Positions 25,095 to 33,180 are shown, numbered from the stretch's first letter. The stretch: 64,000 bases of DNA from JAFGAV01 sp041479055 (GCA_963702835.1 OY969762.1:62001-126000), one strand, 5' to 3'. Notes: a model not told the origin generated them from the letters alone. Translations and numbers: made by a program.

Positions 25095-25775
25095 ATGAGA
25101 AAAAAACATCCTGCCTTTTTGATCCTGATCGGCTTGTGCTTTTTTGCCGCCTGCGGCCCGACGGCCACCGTCATCAACCCAGGAGGGCCGACCATCGATG
25201 AGGCCCAGAACGTCGGAGCCTCGGACAAGATGCGTATCGCCGTATCGCGCTTCGAAAACAAGACGAACTATCCGGTCAGCGGGGGCCTGACCGATATGAT
25301 CGTCTCCGCCCTGTTCCGGACCAACCGGTTCATCGTCCTGGAGCGGGAAAACCTGGACGTGGTCCTCCAGGAGCAGGAGCTGTCAAAGTCTGGCGCGGTC
25401 GGCAAGCAGGCCGCCGTCAACAGCGGCGAGCTGGAGGGCGCCTCCTTCCTGGTGCTGGGCGCGGTGACCGAGTTCGAGCCCAATGTCCGGGGCGTCGCCA
25501 CGCCGTTTGGCGGCGTCAAGCAGTCCCACATGGCCATCGACCTGCGCATTGTGGACACGCGCACCTCCCGTATCGTGGCCTCCGTGACCGTGGAGGGCCA
25601 GGCCACCGACATGGCCATCGGCGTCGGGCTCCTGAAATGGGTAGGCGGCCTGCCCATGGTCATGAGCCTCAGCGCCTGGAACAACACGCCCATGGACAAG
25701 GCCATCCGGCTGTGCCTGGACAAAGCGGTCGATTACATCGTCAAAACCAGCATGAGCAAGGGGGGCGCAAAATGA
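25095..25775 (+). CDS. CsgG/HfaB-family lipoprotein 1
   Basis: 226 residues. The lipobox is FAACGPT (Cys about residue 20). The CsgG domain follows: MRIAVSRFENKTN, DMIVSALFRTNRFIVLEREN, the Gln-rich helix and GASFLVLGAVTEFEP, ending with VDTRTSRIVASVTVEG and a C-terminal helix. CsgG proteins form outer-membrane curli secretion pores, but many relatives of this size act as LpoB-like or unknown envelope lipoproteins. No curli subunit genes lie nearby. Its TGA overlaps the ATG of a paralogue. Confidence 0.85.
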   Translation: MRKKHPAFLILIGLCFFAACGPTATVINPGGPTIDEAQNVGASDKMRIAVSRFENKTNYPVSGGLTDMIVSALFRTNRFIVLERENLDVVLQEQELSKSGAVGKQAAVNSGELEGASFLVLGAVTEFEPNVRGVATPFGGVKQSHMAIDLRIVDTRTSRIVASVTVEGQATDMAIGVGLLKWVGGLPMVMSLSAWNNTPMDKAIRLCLDKAVDYIVKTSMSKGGAK

Positions 25776-26632
25776 GGATCCGCAACACCTGTCTCTGCTT
25801 AGCCCTGGTCGGCCTGGCCCTGTTGCTGGCCGGCTGCACCACGGGCTATGTCACCCAGGGCGGGCCCAACATGCAGGACGTCATGGGCCAAGCCTACAAC
25901 GGCCCCAAGGCCCGGGTGGCCGTGGCCCGCTTTGAGAACAAGGTTGAGGGCAATATGTGGATGTCCTTCCAGCGCCAGATCGCCCAGCTCATGGTCCAGG
26001 CTCAGAAAGCCATGGCTGAAGCCATGCGTAACTACAACCGCCAACAGGCCGGCGCTCAGCAGCCGGCCTGGGTCAATGCCTGGGCCAATTTCAGCGACCC
26101 GATCAGTTCCGGGATCAAGGACATGCTGACCTCGGAGCTAGTGGCCTGCAACCGCTTCATCGTCTATGAGCGCGAGAACCTGGCCGACATCATGGCCGAG
26201 CAGCAGCTCTCGACCTCGAAGGCGGCCAATCCCAAGGCCCAAATTCCCGCTGGCCAGCTGGAGGGCGTGGAACTCTTTATTTACGGCGCCCTGACCGAAT
26301 TCGAGGCCACCAAGGAAGGCGGGGAGATCACGGTGCCCATCCCCATTTTGGGCCAGACCGTGGACGCCAACCTGGGCTACAACCGGGCCGAAGTGGCCAT
26401 GGACCTGCGGATTATAGATACCCGGACCGGCCGGATCGTTTCCGTGGCCACGGTCAAGGGCAGCTCCACGGACTTCAGGCTGGGCGGAAGCAGCGTCTCC
26501 AGCAGTCTGCCCACCACCCTGCAGGGCTACAAGAACACGCCCGTGGAAGCGGCCTGCCGGAAGATGATCCGGGAGGCCATCAAGTACATCGTCACCAAAA
26601 CACCTAAAGAATACTACCACTTCGAAAAATAG
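25772..26632 (+). CDS. CsgG/HfaB-family lipoprotein 2
   Basis: 286 residues from ATG 25772, overlapping the previous stop (ATGA). Lipobox LLAGCTT (Cys about residue 22). It shares the first paralogue's layout, RVAVARFENKVE...LVACNRFIVYERENLADIMAEQQLS...FIYGALTEFEA...LRIIDTRTGRIVSVATVKG, but has a ~45-residue helical insertion rich in Gln and Ala (MVQAQKAMAEAMRNYNRQQA) after the first strand. Two adjacent paralogues suggest a hetero-oligomer or a duplication. Substrate or partner unknown. Confidence 0.85.
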   Translation: MRIRNTCLCLALVGLALLLAGCTTGYVTQGGPNMQDVMGQAYNGPKARVAVARFENKVEGNMWMSFQRQIAQLMVQAQKAMAEAMRNYNRQQAGAQQPAWVNAWANFSDPISSGIKDMLTSELVACNRFIVYERENLADIMAEQQLSTSKAANPKAQIPAGQLEGVELFIYGALTEFEATKEGGEITVPIPILGQTVDANLGYNRAEVAMDLRIIDTRTGRIVSVATVKGSSTDFRLGGSSVSSSLPTTLQGYKNTPVEAACRKMIREAIKYIVTKTPKEYYHFEK

Positions 26633-26745
26633 TTCAGCATTATAAGGCCTACAGAGCCGCGGCGGCGAGTCCCACGCCTACTGGGTGAAGGGCGAGGTTA
26701 TCGATAAGGCCCGGCCGGGGAAATGAGGGAGAGGATCAAAGAGTG

Positions 26746-26783
26746 TTGACACTTGCCTGCCCATGTCCTACAATGTAAGACAT
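26746..26783 (+). promoter_or_regulatory. Promoter and autoregulatory operator of the RHH/PIN toxin-antitoxin pair
   Basis: Consensus TTGACA (26746-26751), 17 bases, TACAAT (26769-26774). An imperfect 10+1+10 dyad (26763-26783), arms ATGTCCTACA and TGTAAGACAT with one mismatch, covers the -10 box and the start codon A and T. Ribbon-helix-helix antitoxins repress their own operon through such sites. The ATG follows the -10 box by only seven bases, so a leaderless mRNA is expected. Confidence 0.75.
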
Positions 26784-27003
26784 GAAAAGCATGAGTTGTA
26801 CTATCAGATTGGACCCGGAGCTGGGGCGCCTGCTGGCCAAGGCCAGCCGTAGATCAGGCAAAAGCCGGAGCGAAATCGCCCGGGAAGCCCTCCGCCGGCA
26901 GCTTCGTCTGGCGCAGTTTGAGGAGCTGAGAAAAAGAATCATGCCTTTCGCCGAAACGAGAGGCTACTTGACGGACGAAGATATCTTCTCCGAGATTTCA
27001 TGA
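26782..27003 (+). CDS. Ribbon-helix-helix antitoxin
   Basis: 73 residues. The N-terminal SCTIRLDPELGRLL strand and the SRRSGKSRSEIAREALRRQL helix pair are the MetJ/Arc/CopG fold; the acidic C-terminal part (FAETRGYLTDEDIFSEIS) would wrap the toxin. It sits directly before a PIN-domain gene with an ATGA overlap, the standard antitoxin-toxin order. A second ATG at 26791 is an alternative start. Confidence 0.88.
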   Translation: MKSMSCTIRLDPELGRLLAKASRRSGKSRSEIAREALRRQLRLAQFEELRKRIMPFAETRGYLTDEDIFSEIS

Positions 27004-27434
27004 GGATATTCCTCGACACCAATATTCTCGTTAGTGCCGTCGCCACCAGAGGGCTTTGCGCTGATGTCCTGAGAGAGGTTCTGACCTTCCACGAAATAAT
27101 AATCTCTGAGCAGCTCGTTTCAGAGCTTAGAAAATCCCTGGCTGGCAAGCTTGGGGTTCCCAAGTCCCTTGTTGAAGAATTTGTTGAAATACTGGTTCAG
27201 GATGCCCATTTTGCCCAGCCGAGCGCGTTGCCCGGTGTCAAAATCCATGACCGGGATGACCTGACTATCCTTTCTGCGGCTTTAAACGGAAAGGCCGATC
27301 TTTTTATAACCGGGGATAAAGAACTGCTCACATTGGGCAGTATCGGGCCGATGGATATGGATATTGTCAATCCCAGGAAATATTGGGAAGTATTAAGAGC
27401 TCGGGGAAGAAGTCGAAAACCGACATTGCGTTGA
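27000..27434 (+). CDS. PIN-domain ribonuclease toxin
   Basis: 144 residues. The PIN acidic set is visible: Asp6 in FLDTNILVSA, Glu in VSELRKSL and Asp residues in HDRDDLTILSAAL and FITGDKELL. This is the VapC-like family often labelled 'putative toxin component, PIN family'. It would cleave RNA when not bound by the neighbouring antitoxin. Target unknown. Confidence 0.9.
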   Translation: MRIFLDTNILVSAVATRGLCADVLREVLTFHEIIISEQLVSELRKSLAGKLGVPKSLVEEFVEILVQDAHFAQPSALPGVKIHDRDDLTILSAALNGKADLFITGDKELLTLGSIGPMDMDIVNPRKYWEVLRARGRSRKPTLR

Positions 27435-27482
27435 CAAGATTTCTTTTAACTCCAATAATAATAGCCCCCAGAGGAGCCCAGC

Positions 27483-29054
27483 GTGGCTAGACTGTTCGAA
27501 TACCAAAGCAAGAAGCTCTTGAAGGAGGGAGGCATCCTCGTCCCCGAGGGGGAGGCGGCCTCCACACCCGAAGAAGCCCGCCGCATCGCCGAGGAGATCG
27601 GCCGGCCGGTTGTGCTCAAGATCCAGGTGTGGGTCACCGGAAGGGCCGCTCTGGGCGGGATCAAGTTCGCCGCGACGCCGGCTGAGGCTGAGGAAGCGGC
27701 CCGCTCGCTGCTGGGGATGAAGGTCAAGAACTTCGTCGTGGACAAAGTTCTGGTCGAGGAAAAGCTCGACATACGGTCCGAGTTTTTCGTGGGCCTGGTG
27801 ATCGACGACGCCCGGAAGGCGCCCCTCCTGGTCTTCAGCCCGGTGGGCGGCAGCGGCGTCGAGGAGATCGCGGCCAAGCATCCGGAGAAGGTCGTGCGGT
27901 TAGCCATCGACGTCCGGGCCGGATTGAGTGAGCCGCAGGCCCGGGAAGCCGTGCTCAAGTCCGGAGTCGAGCCGGAGCAGGCGGCCGCTCTGGCCGCTTT
28001 CCTGGCCAATTTCTACGCCGTGGCCCGGGCCAAGGAGGCCCGCTCGGCCGAAGTTAATCCCCTGGTCGTCACCGGCGACGGCCGCCTGGTGGCCGCCGAC
28101 TGCCACCTGGTCATCGACGACTACGCCGTCTTCCGGCATCCCGAGCTGGGCATCGAGATCGCCCGTGAGTTTGACCGGCCGCCCACGGAGCTGGAAAAAA
28201 TCGCCTACAAGGTCGAGGAGAAGGACTACCGCGGCACGTTTTATTTTCTGCAGATGGCCGAGTCCTTCTCCGCCGGCGAGAATTTGATCGGTTTTCACGG
28301 CGCGGGCGGCGGCGGGTCGATGATGTCCATGGACGCGGTCCTGGCCCGCGGCTTCAAGCTGGCCAATTACTGCGACACGAGCGGCAACCCGCCGGCCTCC
28401 AAGGTCTACCGCGCCGCCAAGGTCATCCTCTCCCAGCCCGGCCTCCACGGCTATTTCGCTTCGGGCTCGGGCGTGGCCAGCCAGGAGCAGTACCATTCGG
28501 CCCGGGGCCTGGTTAAAGCCTTCACCGAGGAGAAGCTCGACATCCCGGCCGTCATCCGCCTGGGCGGGAACTACGAAGAGAAGGCCTGCCAGATCCTCCA
28601 CACCTATCTCCGCGACCTGGGTTTCAAGGTGGAAGGCTACGGCCGGGACGACTCGCCGGAAAAGTGCGCGGCCCGGCTGGAGGAGCTGATGAGGGAAGCG
28701 GGCGGAGCGGTCCATGCCGTTCGTCCCCTGGAGGAGCCGGCCGTGCCCGGCGGCGCTTATGCTTTCGAGACCATGACCGGCCGGCTGGCCATCGACCATT
28801 CGAAATGCGGGGCCTGCCGGACCAAAGGCTGTGTCGAAGCTTGCGCGCCCCGCATTCTCAAGCTCGAGTCGGAGCGGCCCGTCCTGGCCATCCCGGCCCC
28901 GGAAGCCAAGAAGGGGAAATGCACCGAATGCCTGGCCTGCGAGATTTTCTGCAAGTTCCACGAGCAGGACGCCATCTTCATCCTTCTGCCCATCCCCGGC
29001 CTCAAGGAGTACCGGGACAAGGTTATCGCCGGCCAGGCCGGCCGGAAAGGTTGA
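27483..29054 (+). CDS. ATP-grasp acyl-CoA synthetase beta-type subunit (SucC/citryl-CoA synthetase-like) fused to a 2x[4Fe-4S] ferredoxin domain
   Basis: 523 residues from GTG 27483 with AGAGGAG before it. Residues 1-240 are a SucC-like ATP-grasp domain: RLFEYQSKKLL, VVLKIQVWVTGRAALGG where SucC has VHAGGRGKAGG, and the Mg/nucleotide EVNPLVV. Residues ~265-420 are the CoA-ligase domain; GFHGAGGGGSMMSMD is followed by LANYCDTSGNPPASKVYRAA, closer in my reading to ATP-citrate lyase (ANY..SG.P) than to SucC. Residues ~435-500 add two Cys clusters, CGACRTKGCVEAC and CTECLACEIFC, for two 4Fe-4S clusters; ordinary SucC or CcsA ends before this. A SucD-like subunit and a citryl-CoA-lyase-like gene follow. 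Succinate or another acid cannot be excluded as substrate. Confidence 0.8.
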   Translation: MARLFEYQSKKLLKEGGILVPEGEAASTPEEARRIAEEIGRPVVLKIQVWVTGRAALGGIKFAATPAEAEEAARSLLGMKVKNFVVDKVLVEEKLDIRSEFFVGLVIDDARKAPLLVFSPVGGSGVEEIAAKHPEKVVRLAIDVRAGLSEPQAREAVLKSGVEPEQAAALAAFLANFYAVARAKEARSAEVNPLVVTGDGRLVAADCHLVIDDYAVFRHPELGIEIAREFDRPPTELEKIAYKVEEKDYRGTFYFLQMAESFSAGENLIGFHGAGGGGSMMSMDAVLARGFKLANYCDTSGNPPASKVYRAAKVILSQPGLHGYFASGSGVASQEQYHSARGLVKAFTEEKLDIPAVIRLGGNYEEKACQILHTYLRDLGFKVEGYGRDDSPEKCAARLEELMREAGGAVHAVRPLEEPAVPGGAYAFETMTGRLAIDHSKCGACRTKGCVEACAPRILKLESERPVLAIPAPEAKKGKCTECLACEIFCKFHEQDAIFILLPIPGLKEYRDKVIAGQAGRKG

Positions 29055-29061
29055 GAGGGCC

Positions 29062-29967
29062 ATGGCCATTCTCATAGATGAGACATCGCGGGTGGTCGTC
29101 CAGGGTATCACCGGCCGGGAAGGCATGGCCCGCACCAAGCTGATGAAGGACTACGGCACGAAGGTGGTGGCCGGCGTGACGCCGGGCAAGGCCGGCCAGG
29201 AGGTCCACGGAGTTCCGGTTTTCGACTCGGTCAAGGACGCCTGGGACAAGGCCGGGCCGGTTGATGTCAGCGTCATGTTTGTTCCGGCCAGCCTGGTCAA
29301 GAACGGCGCCCTGGAAGCCCTGGAGGCCGGGGTCAAGCTGCTGGTCCTGGTGCCCGACCGGGTGCCCATCTGGGACGTCCTGGAGATCGCCCGGCTGGCC
29401 CGGGACAAGGGCGCCCGCTTTGTCGGGCCCAACACCCTGGGGCTGCTCAGCCCGGGCAGGGCGGTGTGCGGCATGATCGGCGGCACGGCCGAGCGGGCCC
29501 GTGACTGGTTCAAGCCCGGCGGCGTGGGCGTCAGCTCCCGCAGCGGAGGCATGACCTCGGCTCTGGCTTACTACATGAGCCGGGAGGGAATCGGCCAGAG
29601 CACCATCGTCCATGTCGGCGGCGACGCCGTGGTCGGGCTCTCCCACCCCGAAGTCATGGAACTTTTTCAGGACGATGAGGAGACGCGCTGCGTGGCGATG
29701 TTCGGCGAGATCGGCACGACCCAGGAAGAGCGGGTGGCCGACCTCATCGAGCGGGGCCGCTTCACCAAGCCCCTCATCGCCTTCATCGGCGGCAAAGCGG
29801 CCAAGAGCGGGACGCGGTTCTCCCACGCCGGGGCCATCGTCGAGGGCGGCCGCGGGTCCTATCAGACCAAGGTCGACCGGCTGCGCCGGGCCGGCGTCCG
29901 GGTCGTAGATTCGATCTTCGACATCCCCCAGCTCGCCCGGCAGATCATGCTGGGGACAGCGAGGTGA
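29062..29967 (+). CDS. Acyl-CoA synthetase alpha-type subunit (SucD/citryl-CoA synthetase-like)
   Basis: 301 residues from ATG 29062, seven bases after the beta-type gene. The N-terminal CoA-binding Rossmann domain has VQGITGREGM and GPNTLGLLSPG. The C-terminal half has VSSRSGGMTSALAYYM, VGGDAVVGLSHPEV, MFGEIGTTQEE and the phospho-histidine loop RFSHAGAIVEGG. The active-site His is kept. With the upstream ATP-grasp subunit it would form a heteromeric ATP- or ADP-dependent CoA ligase. The downstream lyase-like gene favours citryl-CoA, but succinyl-CoA is possible. Confidence 0.88.
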   Translation: MAILIDETSRVVVQGITGREGMARTKLMKDYGTKVVAGVTPGKAGQEVHGVPVFDSVKDAWDKAGPVDVSVMFVPASLVKNGALEALEAGVKLLVLVPDRVPIWDVLEIARLARDKGARFVGPNTLGLLSPGRAVCGMIGGTAERARDWFKPGGVGVSSRSGGMTSALAYYMSREGIGQSTIVHVGGDAVVGLSHPEVMELFQDDEETRCVAMFGEIGTTQEERVADLIERGRFTKPLIAFIGGKAAKSGTRFSHAGAIVEGGRGSYQTKVDRLRRAGVRVVDSIFDIPQLARQIMLGTAR

Positions 29968-29971
29968 GACT

Positions 29972-30748
29972 ATGAGCGAACTGCATTGGAAGACGGCCCT
30001 GACTGAGGTCAGGCCCAACAAGATCGCCCTGCGGGGCTACCGGCTGGACAAGCTTATGGGTAAAATTACCTTCGCCCAGGCCGTGTACCTTCTGTTCAAG
30101 GGCGAGCTGCCCTCGGCCGAGGTTGGACGGCTCATCGACGCCATCCTGGTGTCCTCCATCGATCACGGCGCCAGCCCGCCCTCGGCCCTGGCCGCCCGCA
30201 CCGCGGCCTCCGCCGGCTCCGAGCTCAACGCGGCCGTGGCGGCCGGCGTGTTGGCCATCTCCCGCTTTCACGGCGGGGCGGTGGAAGAAGGGATGCGCCT
30301 GTTCCTGGATGTCGCCCGGCGCATGGAAGAGAAATCCCTCAGCTCGGCGGCGGCGGCCGAGGAAGCGCTCCTGGACATGAAAAAATCCGGAACCCGGGCC
30401 TCGGGTTTCGGCCACCGGCTCCATACCCGGGACCCGCGCACGGCCAAGCTCTTCGGCCTGGCCGATGAGCTGAAGTTGGCCGGAAAGCACATCAAGATCG
30501 CCCGGGCCCTGGAATCCGCCCTGGCCAAGACGACCGGCAAGCCCCTGCCCATCAACGTGGACGGCGCTATAGCCGCGGTTCTGTGCGACCTGGGCTTTCC
30601 GCCCGAGCTGGGCAACGCCTTTTTCATCATCGCCCGGGTGCCCGGCCTGGTGGCCCATGTCCAGGAGGAGAGGACGCGGATGAAGCCCATGCGCAAGATT
30701 CATCCCGAGGATTTCGAGTATGACGGCCCGGCCGACAGGGAGGCCTGA
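29972..30748 (+). CDS. Citryl-CoA lyase / citrate-synthase-like protein
   Basis: 258 residues, about 120-170 shorter than ordinary citrate synthase and matching stand-alone citryl-CoA lyase (Ccl) or the C-terminal lyase part of ATP-citrate lyase. The two catalytic histidine motifs are HGGAVEEGM and GFGHRLHTRDPR; the Asp motif corresponds to INVDGAIAAVL, and the family end is ARVPGLVAHVQEER. In Hydrogenobacter, CcsA/CcsB plus Ccl cleave citrate to acetyl-CoA and oxaloacetate in two enzymes. The gene order here is the same type: beta, alpha, lyase. It is four bases after the alpha subunit. Confidence 0.85.
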   Translation: MSELHWKTALTEVRPNKIALRGYRLDKLMGKITFAQAVYLLFKGELPSAEVGRLIDAILVSSIDHGASPPSALAARTAASAGSELNAAVAAGVLAISRFHGGAVEEGMRLFLDVARRMEEKSLSSAAAAEEALLDMKKSGTRASGFGHRLHTRDPRTAKLFGLADELKLAGKHIKIARALESALAKTTGKPLPINVDGAIAAVLCDLGFPPELGNAFFIIARVPGLVAHVQEERTRMKPMRKIHPEDFEYDGPADREA

Positions 30749-31282
30749 ATGAAAGACGAATTGCTCAAGGCCATGCCCGAGTTCGGCCAGGTCCGCGACC
30801 CGGCCCTCCGGGAGAAGACAATCCAGGTCTGGCTGGAAGCCATGAAGCAGGCCGGCTGGACGTTTGACGACCTGGCCCGTATGCCCTTCACCCTGCTCAT
30901 TGAAAAGACGCCGGTCAGCCTGGTCGAGCACACCCGGTCCGTGACGCGCTGCAGCCTGGCCATCGCCGACGTGCTGCTGGCCGACTATCCGGGCCGGATC
31001 GCCCTGTCGCGCGATATCCTGCTCAGCGGCGCCCTGCTCCATGACGTGGGCAAGATGTTCGAATATAAAATGCGCGACGGCCGGTTCGTCAAGAGCGAAG
31101 CGGGGGAGTTGCTCCGTCACCCGGTCTCCGGGGCGGCTTTCGCCTACAAGTTCGGCCTGCCCCAGGAGGTCGTCCACATCATCGCCGCCCACTCCAAGGA
31201 AGGGGACGGTTTGCGCCGGACGGTGGAGGCCATCATCGTCAACCACGCCGACTTCGTCAACTTCGACGTGCTGAAACGGTGA
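30749..31282 (+). CDS. HD-domain phosphohydrolase-like protein
   Basis: 177 residues, starting directly after the previous stop. The HD pattern is visible: HTRSVTRCS, LLHDVGKMFEY, the later His in LLRHPVSGAA and AAHS, then NHADFVNFD. HD proteins are metal-dependent phosphohydrolases, often acting on nucleotides. Its place inside a carboxylic-acid operon is unexpected; a small regulatory or damage-control enzyme is possible, but I assign no substrate. Confidence 0.85.
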   Translation: MKDELLKAMPEFGQVRDPALREKTIQVWLEAMKQAGWTFDDLARMPFTLLIEKTPVSLVEHTRSVTRCSLAIADVLLADYPGRIALSRDILLSGALLHDVGKMFEYKMRDGRFVKSEAGELLRHPVSGAAFAYKFGLPQEVVHIIAAHSKEGDGLRRTVEAIIVNHADFVNFDVLKR

Positions 31283-31411
31283 AATATGGCAGGGCTGGCA
31301 CAGGGCGCACAGGGGAACATGATGCGAAGTGTCTTGAAGGCGATGAGCGGCCAAAGACAAGTGCCAGACTTTCCTGAAATTGGGGCAGTCCTCTTTGATA
31401 TGAGGTAACGT

Positions 31412-32668
31412 ATGGGTTTAACCTTTTCCGAAAAAGTCTTGGGAGGCAAGGCCGGCCGCGCCGTTCGGGCCGGAGAGGTGGTCACCGTCTCCCCGGACTT
31501 TGTCCTGTCCCACGACAACTCGGCGGCCATCCTTCAGGAGTTCAAGAAGCTCGGCCTGAGCCGGGTTCGGCGGCCGGACAAGATCGTCATCGTCCTGGAC
31601 CACATCGTGCCGGCCTCCGAAGAGAAATACGCCCAGAACCATAAGAGCATCCGCGAGTTCGTGGCAGAGCAGGGCATTCCCAATTTCTTTGACGTGCACC
31701 GGGGCGTCTGTCACCAGGTCTTTGTGGAGGAAGGATTTGCCCTGCCCGGCCGGCTGGTGGTGGGGAGCGATTCCCACACGACGAGCTACGGCGCCCTGGC
31801 CGCCTTCGCCGCGGGCATCGGCCGGACCGAGACGGCTTCCATCTGGGCCACCGACGAGATCTGGCTGCGAGTGCCCGAGACGATTAAGATCGAGTTCCGG
31901 GGCAAGTTCCCGGCCGCTGTCTCGGCCAAGGACGCCGCGCTCAAGCTTATCGGCGACGGCGGAGCGGACATGGCCGATTACCGGGCCGTGGAGTTTGACG
32001 GGCCGGCGGCCCAGGAATTCAGCGTCGCCTCACGCTTTGTCCTGTGCAACATGGCCGCCGAAATGGGCGCCAAGAACGGCTACTTCCCGCCCGATGAAGT
32101 GACGCGGGAATGGCTGGCGGGCCGGACCAAGGAGGCCTACCAGCCCGTCGTTTCGGACTCGGACGCCCGCTACGAAAAAACCCTAGCCTACGACTTATCT
32201 GTTCTTGCCCCCCAGGTGGCCTGCCCGCACACCGTGGACAACGTCAAGCCGGTGACCGAGGTGGAAGGCACGAAGTTTCATCAAGGCCTTATCGGCACCT
32301 GCACCAACGGCCGGCTGGAAGACCTGGAAGAGGCGGCCGGTATCCTCAAGGGACACAAGGTGCACAAGGCCGTGAGGGTTCTGATCCTGCCCGCTTCTCT
32401 GGAGGTTTATGCCGAGGCTTCCCGGCGCGGGCTCCTGACCATATTCGCCGAGGCAGGCTGCCTCATCCTCAACCCCGGCTGCGGCCCCTGCCTGGGCGCC
32501 CATCAGGGCATCATGGCCGCCGGCGAGGTCACCTTGAGCACGGCCAACCGCAACTTCAAAGGCCGGATGGGAAGCCGCGATTCCCAGATCTACCTGGCCT
32601 CCCCGGCCACCGTAGCGGCCTCCGCCCTTTACGGCGTCATCACCGACCCGAGGAAGGTCCTTCGATGA
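31412..32668 (+). CDS. Aconitase-superfamily hydro-lyase, large subunit A (LeuC/HacA type)
   Basis: 418 residues, the archaeal/deep-bacterial LeuC-HacA size. The [4Fe-4S] ligands are in GTCTNGRLEDL and NPGCGPCLGAHQG. VDRGV-type DVHRGVCHQVF and GSDSHTTSYGALAAFAAGIGRTE are also conserved. It would isomerise a tricarboxylate or alkylmalate by dehydration and rehydration. Citrate/isocitrate is inferred from the citryl-CoA-like genes before it; homocitrate or isopropylmalate relatives have the same architecture. A 129-base gap separates it from the HD gene, while the small subunit overlaps its stop. Confidence 0.85.
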   Translation: MGLTFSEKVLGGKAGRAVRAGEVVTVSPDFVLSHDNSAAILQEFKKLGLSRVRRPDKIVIVLDHIVPASEEKYAQNHKSIREFVAEQGIPNFFDVHRGVCHQVFVEEGFALPGRLVVGSDSHTTSYGALAAFAAGIGRTETASIWATDEIWLRVPETIKIEFRGKFPAAVSAKDAALKLIGDGGADMADYRAVEFDGPAAQEFSVASRFVLCNMAAEMGAKNGYFPPDEVTREWLAGRTKEAYQPVVSDSDARYEKTLAYDLSVLAPQVACPHTVDNVKPVTEVEGTKFHQGLIGTCTNGRLEDLEEAAGILKGHKVHKAVRVLILPASLEVYAEASRRGLLTIFAEAGCLILNPGCGPCLGAHQGIMAAGEVTLSTANRNFKGRMGSRDSQIYLASPATVAASALYGVITDPRKVLR

Positions 32669-33180
32669 AAGGAAAAGTCTGGAAATACGGCGACAACGTC
32701 AACACCGACGTCATCTATGCGGGGAAATACACCTACGCCATCCTGCCCCCCGAAGAGATGGCCAAGCATGCCCTGGAGGACCTCGACCCTGAGTTCGCCA
32801 AGAAGGTCCGGCCGGGGGACGTCATCGTGGCCGGCCGCAACTTCGGCTGCGGCAGCTCGCGGGAGCAGGCGGCCGCCTGCCTGAAGGCGGCGGGCCTGCA
32901 GGCCGTGGTGGCCAAGTCCTTCGCCCGGATTTATTATCGCAACGCCATAAACCTCGGCCTGCCCGTGCTCCAGTCGCCGGAAGCCGCAGAAGCCCTCCGG
33001 GCCGGGGACGAAGTGGAAGTGGATTTTGCCGCGGGCAAGATCCGGAGCGGCTCCCGCGAATTTATCTTCCCGGCTTTTCCCCCGTCCGTGCTGGGCATCC
33101 TGGAAGCCGGCGGCCTGATCGAATACACCAGGAAGAAGCTGAAGAAGAAGAATTGGGGTCAGACCAAGCTATCCTGTTGA
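32665..33180 (+). CDS. Aconitase-superfamily hydro-lyase, small subunit A (LeuD/HacB type)
   Basis: 171 residues. The swivel domain has DNVNTDVIYAGKYTY, AGRNFGCGSSREQA and FARIYYRNAINLGLPVL. The substrate-selecting loop lies just after NTDVI and reads KYTY here, unlike the YLRT-like loop of isopropylmalate isomerases. ATGA overlap with the large subunit. The last residues (KKKNWGQTKLSC) are a Lys-rich tail beyond the usual end. Confidence 0.87.
   Translation: MKGKVWKYGDNVNTDVIYAGKYTYAILPPEEMAKHALEDLDPEFAKKVRPGDVIVAGRNFGCGSSREQAAACLKAAGLQAVVAKSFARIYYRNAINLGLPVLQSPEAAEALRAGDEVEVDFAAGKIRSGSREFIFPAFPPSVLGILEAGGLIEYTRKKLKKKNWGQTKLSC

Noticed and set aside
29972..30748. Ordinary citrate synthase
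   Set aside because: The protein is far shorter than citrate synthase (258 versus about 380-430 residues) and follows CoA-ligase-like subunits.
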